From Burkholderia sp. Bp9143 (GTDB taxonomy: Bacteria; Pseudomonadota; Gammaproteobacteria; Burkholderiales; Burkholderiaceae), in NCBI RefSeq assembly GCF_003853645.1, contig NZ_QTPO01000014.1, forward strand, positions 62,001 through 126,000: a stretch of DNA of 64,000 bases, in the 5' to 3' direction. Shown here piece by piece: positions 56,840-64,000 of this stretch. How positions within the stretch are numbered: the first letter of the stretch is position 1; each line of letters opens with the position of its first letter. Position numbers and translations under genes: made by a program. The notes beneath the pieces are model-generated. The model was given only the letters and a program-made list of their open reading frames with translations. It was not told where the DNA came from and searched no databases.

Positions 56840-57712
56840 ATGGCCGCATTCAAACCGCGTCGGCCGCGCAACGGCTCCGGCCAGACGCCACGCCCGTTCC
56901 GCCGCAACAAGGTGATGGCGCCGGATCCGGCGCCCATCGAGAGCCGCCGCGCCGCGCGCCAGCGGTTCCTGAAGACGCGCGGCATCTACCTGCTGCCGAA
57001 CGCGTTCACGACCGCCGCGCTGTTCTGCGGCTTCTTCGCGGTCGTGCAGGCGATGAACGTGCGCTTCGAGATCGCCGCGATCGCGATCTTCGTCGCGATG
57101 GTGCTCGACGGGATGGACGGGCGCGTCGCGCGGATGACGCATACGCAAAGCGCGTTCGGCGAACAGTTCGACAGCCTGTCGGACATGGTGTCGTTCGGCG
57201 TCGCGCCCGCGCTCGTGATGTACGAGTGGGTGCTGAAGGATCTCGGCCGCTGGGGCTGGCTCGCCGCGTTCGTCTACTGCTCGGGGGCCGCGCTGCGCCT
57301 CGCGCGCTTCAACACGAACATCGGCAGCGTCGACAAGCGCTTCTTCCAGGGGCTGCCGAGCCCGGCCGCCGCCGCGCTGATCGCCGGCTTCGTCTGGCTC
57401 GCGACCGACAACCGCGTGCCGATGAAGCTCGGCTGGCTGCCGTGGGTCGCGTTCGCGCTGACGATCTACGCGGGCGTGACGATGGTGTCGAACGCGCCGT
57501 TCTACAGCGGCAAGGCGCTCGACGTGCGGCACCGCGTGCCGTTCGCGGCGATTCTGCTGGTCGTCGTGGCATTCGTGCTCGTATCGTCCGATCCGCCGCT
57601 GATGCTGTTCTGCCTGTTCGTGCTGTACGGGCTGTCCGGCTACGCGTTCTGGGCCTACATGGCCGTGCGCGGGCGGGCGAACCCCGCGCGCTCGTCGCAG
57701 CGCGATCACTGA
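56840..57712 (+). CDS. pssA: CDP-diacylglycerol-serine O-phosphatidyltransferase
   Basis: This 290-aa membrane enzyme makes phosphatidylserine from CDP-diacylglycerol and serine. It has the CDP-alcohol phosphotransferase motif DGMDGRVARMTHTQSAFG followed by EQFDSLSD, about eight hydrophobic helices and a basic Pro/Arg-rich N-terminus. It follows psd directly. A strong terminator lies 17 bp after the stop. Confidence 0.95.
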   Translation: MAAFKPRRPRNGSGQTPRPFRRNKVMAPDPAPIESRRAARQRFLKTRGIYLLPNAFTTAALFCGFFAVVQAMNVRFEIAAIAIFVAMVLDGMDGRVARMTHTQSAFGEQFDSLSDMVSFGVAPALVMYEWVLKDLGRWGWLAAFVYCSGAALRLARFNTNIGSVDKRFFQGLPSPAAAALIAGFVWLATDNRVPMKLGWLPWVAFALTIYAGVTMVSNAPFYSGKALDVRHRVPFAAILLVVVAFVLVSSDPPLMLFCLFVLYGLSGYAFWAYMAVRGRANPARSSQRDH

Positions 57713-57728
57713 CGCGCAACCTGCCCGG

Positions 57729-57766
57729 AAACGGCGGCCTCGGATTGATTCCCGGGCCGCCGTTTT
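57729..57766 (+). terminator. Rho-independent terminator after pssA
   Basis: AAACGGCGGCC (57729-57739) pairs with GGCCGCCGTTT (57755-57765) and a T follows. Confidence 0.85.
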
Positions 57767-57817
57767 CATTTGCCCCTTTTTCGCCCGGCGCGGCCCGGCA
57801 TCGTGGGTGCCGTCCGA

Positions 57818-57846
57818 TTGCGCGCCCGGCGGAATGCCGCTATAGT
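57818..57846 (+). promoter_or_regulatory. Promoter of the leuA leader
   Basis: TTGCGC (57818-57823), 17-bp spacer, TATAGT (57841-57846). The predicted start (about 57853) falls at or next to the leader ATG, so the leader mRNA may be leaderless. Confidence 0.6.
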
Positions 57847-57853
57847 CTTTGGC

Positions 57854-57934
57854 ATGACTGCATTTTCCCGCCTCTCCCTCCTTCTAGCCGGTGCGCCGCT
57901 ACGCGCGCTAGCGTTGGCGCGCCTGCCGCGCTGA
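57854..57934 (+). CDS. Leucine-rich leader peptide of leuA
   Basis: This 26-codon ORF has eight leucines, at positions 7, 9, 10, 11, 16, 19, 21 and 24. Their codons are CTC, CTC, CTT, CTA, CTA, CTA, TTG and CTG. CTA, CTT and TTG are rare in such GC-rich genes, so the peptide would stall when leucyl-tRNA is low. It lies 102 bp before leuA. A small hairpin CGCCA-GCGG-TGGCG follows, but no clear T-run attenuator. Role by attenuation is inferred. Confidence 0.6.
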   Translation: MTAFSRLSLLLAGAPLRALALARLPR

Positions 57935-58036
57935 CCGTTCTCGCCCTCCGTCAAGCCTCGTCTGTTGTTGAGCGTCGCCAGCGGTGGCGCGATCTCATTA
58001 CGTTTGATTTCCGTATAAAGAGCCCTGGAGCCCCCC

Positions 58037-59581
58037 ATGACAGACAAGCTGATCATTTTCGATACGACGTTGCGTGACGGTGAACAATCGCCCGGCGCGT
58101 CGATGACGAAGGAAGAGAAAATCCGCATCGCGAAGCATCTCGAGCGGATGAAGGTCGACGTGATCGAGGCCGGCTTCGCGGCCAGCTCGAACGGTGACTT
58201 CGACGCGATCCACACGATCGCCGGTCTGGTGAAGGACAGCACGATCTGCTCGCTGGCGCGTGCCAACGACAAGGACATCCAGCGTGCGGCCGACGCGCTG
58301 AAGCCGGCCAATAGTGCTCGGATCCACACGTTCATCGCGACGTCGCCGCTGCACATGGAGAAGAAACTGCGGATGACGCCGGACCAGGTGTTCGAGCAGG
58401 CGCGCCTCGCGGTGCGCTTCGCGCGCAAGTTCACCGACAACGTCGAATTCTCGCCGGAAGACGGCAGCCGTTCGGACCTCGACTTCCTGTGCCGCGTGCT
58501 GGAAGCCGTGATCGCCGAAGGGGCGACGACGATCAACATCGCCGACACGGTCGGCTACGGCGTGCCGGAACTCTACGGCAACCTCGTGAAGACGCTGCGC
58601 GAACGCATTCCGAACTCGGACAAGGCGATCTTCTCCGTGCATTGCCACAACGACCTCGGGATGGCGGTGGCGAACTCGCTCGCCGGCGTGAAGATCGGCG
58701 GTGCACGGCAGGTCGAGTGCACGATCAACGGTCTCGGCGAGCGCGCGGGCAATACGTCGCTCGAGGAAATCGTGATGGCCGTGAAGACCCGCAAGGACTA
58801 CTTCGGCCTCGACGTCGGCATCGACACGACGCAGATCGTGCCGACATCGAAGCTCGTGTCGCAGATCACCGGATTCGTCGTGCAGCCGAACAAGGCCGTG
58901 GTCGGCGCGAACGCATTCGCGCACGCGTCGGGCATCCACCAGGATGGCGTGCTGAAGGCGCGCGACACCTACGAGATCATGCGCGCGGAAGACGTGGGCT
59001 GGACCGCGAACAAGATCGTGCTCGGCAAGTTGTCGGGCCGCAACGCGTTCAAGCAGCGTCTGCAGGAGCTCGGCGTGTCGCTCGACAGCGAAGCCGAACT
59101 GAATGCCGCGTTCATGCGCTTCAAGGACCTCGCCGACCGCAAGGCCGAGATCTTCGACGAAGACATCATCGCCATCGTCTCCGAAGAATCGGCGTTCGCG
59201 CACGAGCAGGAGCACTTCAAGTTCGTGTCGCTGTCGCAGCACTCGGAAACCGGCGAGCAACCGCAAGCCAAGGTCGTGTTCGCGGTCGAGGGCAAGGAAG
59301 TGACCGGAGAGGCGCGCGGCAACGGCCCCGTCGACGCGACGCTGAACGCGATCGAGAGCGAAGTCGGCAGCGGTTCCGAACTGCTGCTGTACTCGGTGAA
59401 CGCGATCACGACCGGCACGCAGGCGCAGGGCGAAGTGACGGTCCGGCTGTCGAAGAGCGGGCGGATCGTCAACGGCGTCGGCACCGATCCGGACATCGTC
59501 GCGGCGTCCGCGAAGGCGTACATCGCCGCGCTGAACAAGTTGCACTCGAAGGACGACAAGGTCAACCCGCAGCGCGCGTAA
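58037..59581 (+). CDS. leuA: 2-isopropylmalate synthase
   Basis: This 514-aa enzyme condenses acetyl-CoA and 2-oxoisovalerate in the first step of leucine synthesis. It has [32 protein letters not shown], the [15 protein letters not shown] loop and [13 protein letters not shown], plus a C-terminal regulatory domain (about residues 390-514) that binds leucine. GGAG lies 6 nt before ATG. Leucine-rich leader and promoter lie upstream. Confidence 0.97.
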   Translation: MTDKLIIFDTTLRDGEQSPGASMTKEEKIRIAKHLERMKVDVIEAGFAASSNGDFDAIHTIAGLVKDSTICSLARANDKDIQRAADALKPANSARIHTFIATSPLHMEKKLRMTPDQVFEQARLAVRFARKFTDNVEFSPEDGSRSDLDFLCRVLEAVIAEGATTINIADTVGYGVPELYGNLVKTLRERIPNSDKAIFSVHCHNDLGMAVANSLAGVKIGGARQVECTINGLGERAGNTSLEEIVMAVKTRKDYFGLDVGIDTTQIVPTSKLVSQITGFVVQPNKAVVGANAFAHASGIHQDGVLKARDTYEIMRAEDVGWTANKIVLGKLSGRNAFKQRLQELGVSLDSEAELNAAFMRFKDLADRKAEIFDEDIIAIVSEESAFAHEQEHFKFVSLSQHSETGEQPQAKVVFAVEGKEVTGEARGNGPVDATLNAIESEVGSGSELLLYSVNAITTGTQAQGEVTVRLSKSGRIVNGVGTDPDIVAASAKAYIAALNKLHSKDDKVNPQRA

Positions 59582-59613
59582 GCGCTGAGCGTCGAGCGCC
59601 CCGAAACGCCCCG

Positions 59614-59652
59614 AAACGCCCCGTGCGGCCGTGTGCCGCCCGGGGCGTTTTT
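59614..59652. terminator. Terminator shared by leuA and the SulP gene
   Basis: AAACGCCCCG (59614-59623) pairs with CGGGGCGTTT (59641-59650) and TT follows. The left arm is the last of about three tandem copies of a 10-bp unit (CGCCCCGAAA). It lies between convergent stops. Confidence 0.8.
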
Positions 59653-59662
59653 CATGCGCCGC

Positions 59663-61213
59663 TCATTCGGCGGCCGGCGCGCGGAACAGCCAGCGGCGCG
59701 CGGGCGGGCGGGGCACCGGGCTGCGGCGGCGAAATTCGACCGTGATCCCGCGCCCCGGTGCTTCGGCGACGAATGCGTCGAGCAGTTCGAGCACGTCGTG
59801 ATCGATGTAGTCGGCGCGCGTCGCGTCGATGATCACGGTCGCACGGTCCGGAATGTGCCGCAGGTGATGCTTGACCTGCACCTTGCCGAGGAACGACACG
59901 TCCTTGCGGAACGACAGCAGGAAGTGATCGTCGTGCTGCGCGAGCGTGACGGGGCTCTTCAGGTTTGCCACCGCGACCACCAGCACGCTGCAGGCGAGGC
60001 CGAGCGCGATGCCGAACAGCAGGTCGACCGCCAGCACGCCCGCGATCGTCGCGGCGAACGGCACGAACGCGGCCGGGCCCTGCTTCAACACCGAGCGGAA
60101 CAGCGCCGGTTTCGCGAGCTTCAAGCCGGTGTGGATCAGGATTGCCGCAAGGCTTGCGAGCGGGATCAGGTTGATCAGCCCGGTGAGCGCGAACACGCTC
60201 GCAAGCAGCAGGATCCCGTGCACGATCGCCGACATCCGGCTTTGCGCACCCGCGTTCACGTTGACCGAACTGCGCACGATCACCGACGTGATCGGCAGCC
60301 CGCCGACCGCCCCCGCGACGAGATTGCCGACGCCTTGGGCCTTCAGTTCGCGGTCCGGCTCGGTCGGTCGGCGTTTCGGATCGATCTGTTCGACCGCTTC
60401 CAGGCTCAGCAGCGTCTCGAGGCTCGCGACGACCGCGAGTGTGATCGCGACGCGCCACACGTCCGGATTGGCCAACTGCGCGAAGTTCGGGCCGAACTCG
60501 GCGTGCTTCAGCGACGCCGCAAGCGCCGCGAACGATTCGAGCTCCGGCAGCGCGACACGATGCGCGGCGCCCGGCGCGACTGACGGCGCAATGACGCCGA
60601 GCACCAGCGTTGCGCCGATGCCGAACACGACGACCGCGAGCGGCGCGGGCACCGAGCGCACCCAGGCGAGGCGCTTGAATGCCGGCGTGTCCCAGGCGAC
60701 CAGCAGCATGAGTGAGACGAGTGCGATGGCCGTTGCAGCCCAAGCGGTCGGCAGGCCCGGCCATGATGCAAACGATTGCGCGGCCGGGCCGCCGATGCCG
60801 AATGCGAACGGAATCTGCTTCACGATCAGCAACAGGCCGATCGCGGCGAGCATGCCCTTGATGACGGGCGACGGCACGTAGGCCGCGAAGCGCCCGGCGC
60901 GCAGCATGCCGAAGCCGAACTGCAGCACGCCCGACAGCAGCACCGCGAGCAGGAACGCGGAAAAGCTGCCGAGTTGCGCGATCCCTTCGACGACGATCAC
61001 GACGAGGCCGGCCGCCGGCCCGCTGACCGACAGCGACGAGCCGCTCAGTAGCGCGACGATGATGCCGCCGACGATGCCGGACACGAGTCCGGCGAACGGC
61101 TCGACGCCGGACGCATTGGCGATGCCGAGACAGAGCGGCAGCGCGACGAGGAAAACGACGATGCCGGCGATGATGTCGCGCGGCAGGGTGGACAGATGCG
61201 GGTTCAATTTCAT
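59663..61213 (-). CDS. SulP family anion transporter (probable bicarbonate uptake)
   Basis: This 516-aa protein has about 10-14 membrane helices, with SGSSLSVSGPAAGLVVIVV and NLVAGAVGGLPITSVIVRSSVNVNAG as SulP core motifs. A C-terminal STAS-like domain (VKHHLRHIPDRATVIIDATRADYIDHDVLELLDAF) is cited by its motif IDATRADYIDHDV. Its position 38 bp after a beta-carbonic anhydrase gene suggests bicarbonate rather than sulfate. The start is ATG 61213. Confidence 0.88.
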   Translation of the reverse strand: MKLNPHLSTLPRDIIAGIVVFLVALPLCLGIANASGVEPFAGLVSGIVGGIIVALLSGSSLSVSGPAAGLVVIVVEGIAQLGSFSAFLLAVLLSGVLQFGFGMLRAGRFAAYVPSPVIKGMLAAIGLLLIVKQIPFAFGIGGPAAQSFASWPGLPTAWAATAIALVSLMLLVAWDTPAFKRLAWVRSVPAPLAVVVFGIGATLVLGVIAPSVAPGAAHRVALPELESFAALAASLKHAEFGPNFAQLANPDVWRVAITLAVVASLETLLSLEAVEQIDPKRRPTEPDRELKAQGVGNLVAGAVGGLPITSVIVRSSVNVNAGAQSRMSAIVHGILLLASVFALTGLINLIPLASLAAILIHTGLKLAKPALFRSVLKQGPAAFVPFAATIAGVLAVDLLFGIALGLACSVLVVAVANLKSPVTLAQHDDHFLLSFRKDVSFLGKVQVKHHLRHIPDRATVIIDATRADYIDHDVLELLDAFVAEAPGRGITVEFRRRSPVPRPPARRWLFRAPAAE

Positions 61214-61251
61214 GATCGGGGCGACTTCATTGGCGTAGGGGGAGGTGCGAG

Positions 61252-61893
61252 TTAGCCGAGTGCAGCTGCCGTGGCGGCATGCTCCGGTTCGGCTTCGGCG
61301 GGTGGTGCCGTATAGCCGGAGTCGAGCTCCTTCAGCCGGCCATCGGCGAGCGAAAAGATCCAGCCGTGCACGAGCGGCGGCCGCTGCCGCCCGCGCACGA
61401 TCGGCGACGCGCGCAGCAGCCGCACCTGTTCGAGCACGTTCAGCTCGGCCAGGCGATCGGCGGCGGTCGTGTCGTCGAGTCCGTCGAGCGCGTCGCGATG
61501 GTGCCGCGCGAGCGTGCAGAGCGGCGCGATGCGGCGTGCGACGTGCGGCAGGTCGGCCGGCGGCGGCAGCAGCGATGCGCGCACGCCGCCGCACCCGTAA
61601 TGACCGCATACGATCACGTGGTCGACTTCGAGTACGCGCACCGCATACTCGAGCACGCTCGCGGAGTTGTCGTCGTCGGGATGGAACAGGTTCGCGATGT
61701 TGCGATGGACGAACAGTTCGCCGGGCACGCTGTGCGTGATGGTTTCGGCCGGCACCCGGCTGTCGGCGCAGCCGATCCACAGCACGCGCGGGTTCTGGCC
61801 GCGTGCGAGCGCGTCGAAAAAGCCGGGCGTGCGTTCGCGCGTTTCGCGGGCCCAGGCGATGTTGGCGACCAGCATGCTCTTGGGGCGGTTCAT
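61252..61893 (-). CDS. Beta-class carbonic anhydrase
   Basis: This 213-aa enzyme interconverts CO2 and bicarbonate. Zinc ligands are C42, D44 (in GCADSRVP), H98 and C101 (in CGHYGCGG), with R46 pairing to D44. The length and SVPGELFVHRNIAN are normal for the family. AAGGAG lies 6 nt before the ATG. It is first in a two-gene unit with the SulP transporter. Confidence 0.95.
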   Translation of the reverse strand: MNRPKSMLVANIAWARETRERTPGFFDALARGQNPRVLWIGCADSRVPAETITHSVPGELFVHRNIANLFHPDDDNSASVLEYAVRVLEVDHVIVCGHYGCGGVRASLLPPPADLPHVARRIAPLCTLARHHRDALDGLDDTTAADRLAELNVLEQVRLLRASPIVRGRQRPPLVHGWIFSLADGRLKELDSGYTAPPAEAEPEHAATAAALG

Positions 61894-61983
61894 GAGGACT
61901 CCTTTTTGATAAAGGCAAACAAATGACGGATGAAGTGGAGCAATATGATTCTTTCTAAATTGAAAGGTTCAATTTTGACTGAT

Positions 61984-62002
61984 ATTAGGGGTATGCCCTA
62001 AT
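61984..62002. promoter_or_regulatory. Palindrome upstream of the carbonic anhydrase gene
   Basis: ATTAGGG-GTATG-CCCTAAT, a perfect 7-bp inverted repeat with a 5-bp spacer, about 90 bp before the carbonic anhydrase ATG. It contains T-N11-A, the LysR-type pattern, but no LysR gene is adjacent. Confidence 0.4.
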
Positions 62003-62248
62003 GTCCGGTGTCATTGATACAAATTGTTTCAAGTGGATCTGGTGAAGTGCATCAAATGCACCAATACAACGCATGACATGTATTGCGAATACTGGTTTCT
62101 CGCCGGTGGCCGCACGGCAAGGACTCCACGCAATGGTGTTCCGTGCGTGCACGATCGGAAAGGATTGCCGCGTCGAATCGGGAATTAATTGAATATAACG
62201 GAAAAAATGAAATGGTCATTCACGCAATGATTCGTGAATGGCCATTGT

Positions 62249-62273
62249 GAAAATTGCGCGGAAATGCGCAATT
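62249..62273 (-). terminator. Terminator of the BamE-like lipoprotein gene
   Basis: Perfect 8-bp stem AATTGCGC / GCGCAATT with a 6-nt loop; on the minus strand it is followed by TT. A second hairpin (CATTCACG/CGTGAATG) lies next to it, at about 62212-62243. Confidence 0.6.
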
Positions 62274-62280
62274 GATCCAA

Positions 62281-62793
62281 TCAGAACAGGTTGCGGCGGT
62301 CGGGATCGTGCAGCGGGTCGGGCGTTTTCTGCGTCGTGCGCAGGATGCCCTGCGAATCGAAGTAGAAGCTGTACATCATGTACCAGACGTTGTCCTCGAG
62401 ATACCGGTAGGTCCACACCTCACGCTTCATCAGCGGGAAGTAGGAAGTCTCGACCGGGCGACCGAAGTTCACGAGCACGTCCGTCTTGGTCCATTTGCCG
62501 ATGTCCGCGCGATAGAACTCGCTCGGCTGCAGCACCTGGCGCACGTTGACGATCCGGTGGGCCGCGTCGATGTCGGCCGCGACGGTGATCTCACCCATCG
62601 GCTGGGTCGGCCACATCAGGCGCTTGCCGCCGCCGGGCAGGTCGTAGATCTCGCGCGGCGGCCCCATGCGCGCGACGATCGCCGACTCGTCCTGGCCGGC
62701 CTGGTATTGCTGCCACGGTTGTGCGCACCCGGCGAGCAGCGCCGCCGCGCAGGCGACCAGCACCGGCAGGCGCACGGGAATGCGAATACGCAT
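62281..62793 (-). CDS. Lipoprotein with two BamE-like repeats
   Basis: This 170-aa protein has a type II signal peptide (LPVLVACAAALLAGCAQ, lipobox LAGC). Two segments resemble each other and BamE/SmpA-type units: QDESAIVARMGPPREIYDLPGG and TKTDVLVNFGRPVETSYFPLM, each with G-x-P after a helix and then a Trp-containing strand. Predicted to sit in the outer membrane facing the periplasm. The family name and function are not certain. Confidence 0.6.
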   Translation of the reverse strand: MRIRIPVRLPVLVACAAALLAGCAQPWQQYQAGQDESAIVARMGPPREIYDLPGGGKRLMWPTQPMGEITVAADIDAAHRIVNVRQVLQPSEFYRADIGKWTKTDVLVNFGRPVETSYFPLMKREVWTYRYLEDNVWYMMYSFYFDSQGILRTTQKTPDPLHDPDRRNLF

Positions 62794-62982
62794 GGGATTC
62801 TCCAGAACGCTCTAACCGTTCAGTTGTATCACGGACGGCGCGTACCGGTGCATCGTGTCGAAAAAATCGGTGCGGATCGCCGGCAGTGCGCCGTCGGAGT
62901 GTCGTTTCGCACCGCGCTTGCGGCCGGCGCCGCCCGCGGCCTATGATCCGCGCTTCTCGGACAGATTGAAGGGCAGGGAGCC

Positions 62983-64000
62983 GATGCAGCTGTGGAAACG
63001 GTGCGCGCTCGCATTGAGCGCGGGGTGGATGCTGGCGTCGTCCGCGTTCGCGGCGGGCGAGCCGGTGCGGATCGCGCTGATCGAAGGGATGTCGGGCCCG
63101 TTCGCGAACGCGGGCGCGGCGGTCGAGCGCAACCTGCGCTTCGGCGTCGAACAGGTCAACGCGGCGGGCGGCGTGAAGCTGCGCGACGGCGCGCACCCGC
63201 TCGAACTCGTCGTGCTCGACAGCAAGGGCAGCCCGGAGGAGGCGCTCGTGCAGTTGCGCGCGGCGGCGGACCGCCATATCGGCTTCGTCGCGCAGGGCAA
63301 CAGCTCGGCGGTCGCGGCCGCGCTCGTCGCGGCGCTCGACAAGCTGAATGCGCGAAATCCGGACAGCCGGATGCTGTTCCTCAACTATTCGGCCGATGAT
63401 CCGGCGCTGACCGGCGCACGCTGCAGCTTCTGGCATTTCCGCTTCGACGCGCACGCGGGGATGCGGATGGCCGCGCTGGCGGACGTGATGGCGCGCGACC
63501 GCGCGCTGCGCAAGGTCTACCTGCTGAATCAGGACTACAGCTTCGGTCACGACGTCAGTGCGCTGGCGCGGCAGGCGCTGGCCGAGCGGCGCCCCGACGT
63601 GACGATCGCCGGCGACGAATTCCACCCGATCGGCCGCATCAAGGATTTCTCGCCCTATATCGCGAAGATCCGGGCGAGCGGCGCGGACGCGGTCGTGAGC
63701 GGCAACTGGGGCAACGACCTCACGCTGCTCGTCAAGGCGGCGCGCGAGCAGGGGCTGAACGCGAAGTTCTACACGTTCTACGGCAACAGCCTCGGCGCGC
63801 CGGCCGCACTCGGCGACGCGGGCGTCGGGCGGGTGGTGGCCGTTGCGGACTGGCATCCGAACGCGGGCGGCGCGAAATCGGACGCGTTCTATCGTGCGTT
63901 CCGGACCCGTTTCCCCGCTGCCCAGGACGACTATCCGGTGCGACGCATGAGCCTGATGATCGAAATGCTCGCGGCAGCGATGAATCGGGCCGGCTCGGCC
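62983..64000 (+). CDS. ABC transporter substrate-binding protein (LivK-like), 3' end outside window
   Basis: The frame is open from ATG 62983, with GGAG 5 nt upstream, to the right edge, giving at least 339 residues. A signal peptide (CALALSAGWMLASSAFAAG) is followed by the type I periplasmic-binding fold: RIALIEGMSGPFANAGAAVERNLRFGVEQVNAAGG, cited by IALIEGMSGPFANAG and QVNAAGGVKL, and KVYLLNQDYSFGHDV. Relatives bind branched-chain amino acids, amides or urea. The ligand cannot be told. Confidence 0.88.

Larger units (their letters stand above)
61894..62280. other. AT-rich intergenic region with palindrome
   Basis: This 387-bp gap upstream of carbonic anhydrase is distinctly less GC-rich than its surroundings. 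It contains the 7-bp inverted repeat described in the next entry and two hairpins at its right end, and no credible ORF. Confidence 0.5.

Overview
The window is a GC-rich (about two-thirds G+C) chromosomal segment. Gene content, gene order and codon use point to Burkholderia, most likely the main chromosome of a Burkholderia cepacia complex species (inference from protein families and synteny; no database search was possible). It is dense core genome with short intergenic gaps. I see no insertion sequence, prophage or CRISPR array. Both edges cut genes: dnaE on the left and an ABC-transporter substrate-binding protein on the right.

Layout. 1-10.1 kb: the end of dnaE, then an LPS-core/lipid A block of two GT9 heptosyltransferase-like genes, an O-antigen-ligase-like membrane protein, two GT2 glycosyltransferases and msbA. 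10.2-15.7 kb: envelope genes (RcnB-like His-rich protein, FUSC protein, MFS transporter coupled to a PRC-barrel lipoprotein, a heptad-repeat lipoprotein, yggL). 15.9-16.9 kb: a two-gene STM2901-like/DUF1493 cassette beside the initiator tRNA gene. 17.1-25 kb: a housekeeping run on the minus strand (yebC, purD, then hemF-nadD-rsfS-rlmH-maf-rng, plus upp). 25.2-36.3 kb: SDR, mgsA, qor and a complete kdp K+ system, with an extra 35-aa peptide ahead of kdpF and a tiny coupled ORF ahead of kdpD. 36.4-44.6 kb: DUF333 protein, a guanidine-II riboswitch with its SMR exporter, a DUF4126/FtsX pair, truncated haemoglobin, AlaX-like editing protein/DUF924, and a GT39 transferase. 44.8-52.2 kb: SDR/LOG/TetR operon, a metallophosphoesterase-glycosyltransferase-diacylglycerol kinase operon, and an ECF sigma operon. 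52.4-59.6 kb: ilvI-ilvH-ilvC-psd-pssA-leuA. 59.6-64 kb: SulP transporter with beta-carbonic anhydrase, a small lipoprotein and the truncated substrate-binding protein.

How the genes work together. Membrane biogenesis recurs: LPS core synthesis and flipping (GT9/GT2/msbA), phosphatidylethanolamine synthesis (pssA, psd), and at 47.1-49.7 kb a set resembling the rhizobial PlcP/Agt phospholipid-to-glycolipid remodelling pair plus a diacylglycerol kinase. The last is preceded by a Pho-box-like array of 11-bp direct repeats and is the best candidate here for an undescribed system in this lineage. Branched-chain amino-acid synthesis is grouped (ilvIHC, leuA); leuA has a leucine-rich leader peptide using codons rare in such GC-rich DNA. 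Other regulatory signals read directly from the sequence are a mini-ykkC riboswitch, a near-consensus promoter for initiator tRNA, a palindrome in the TetR-gene promoter, and several rho-independent terminators.
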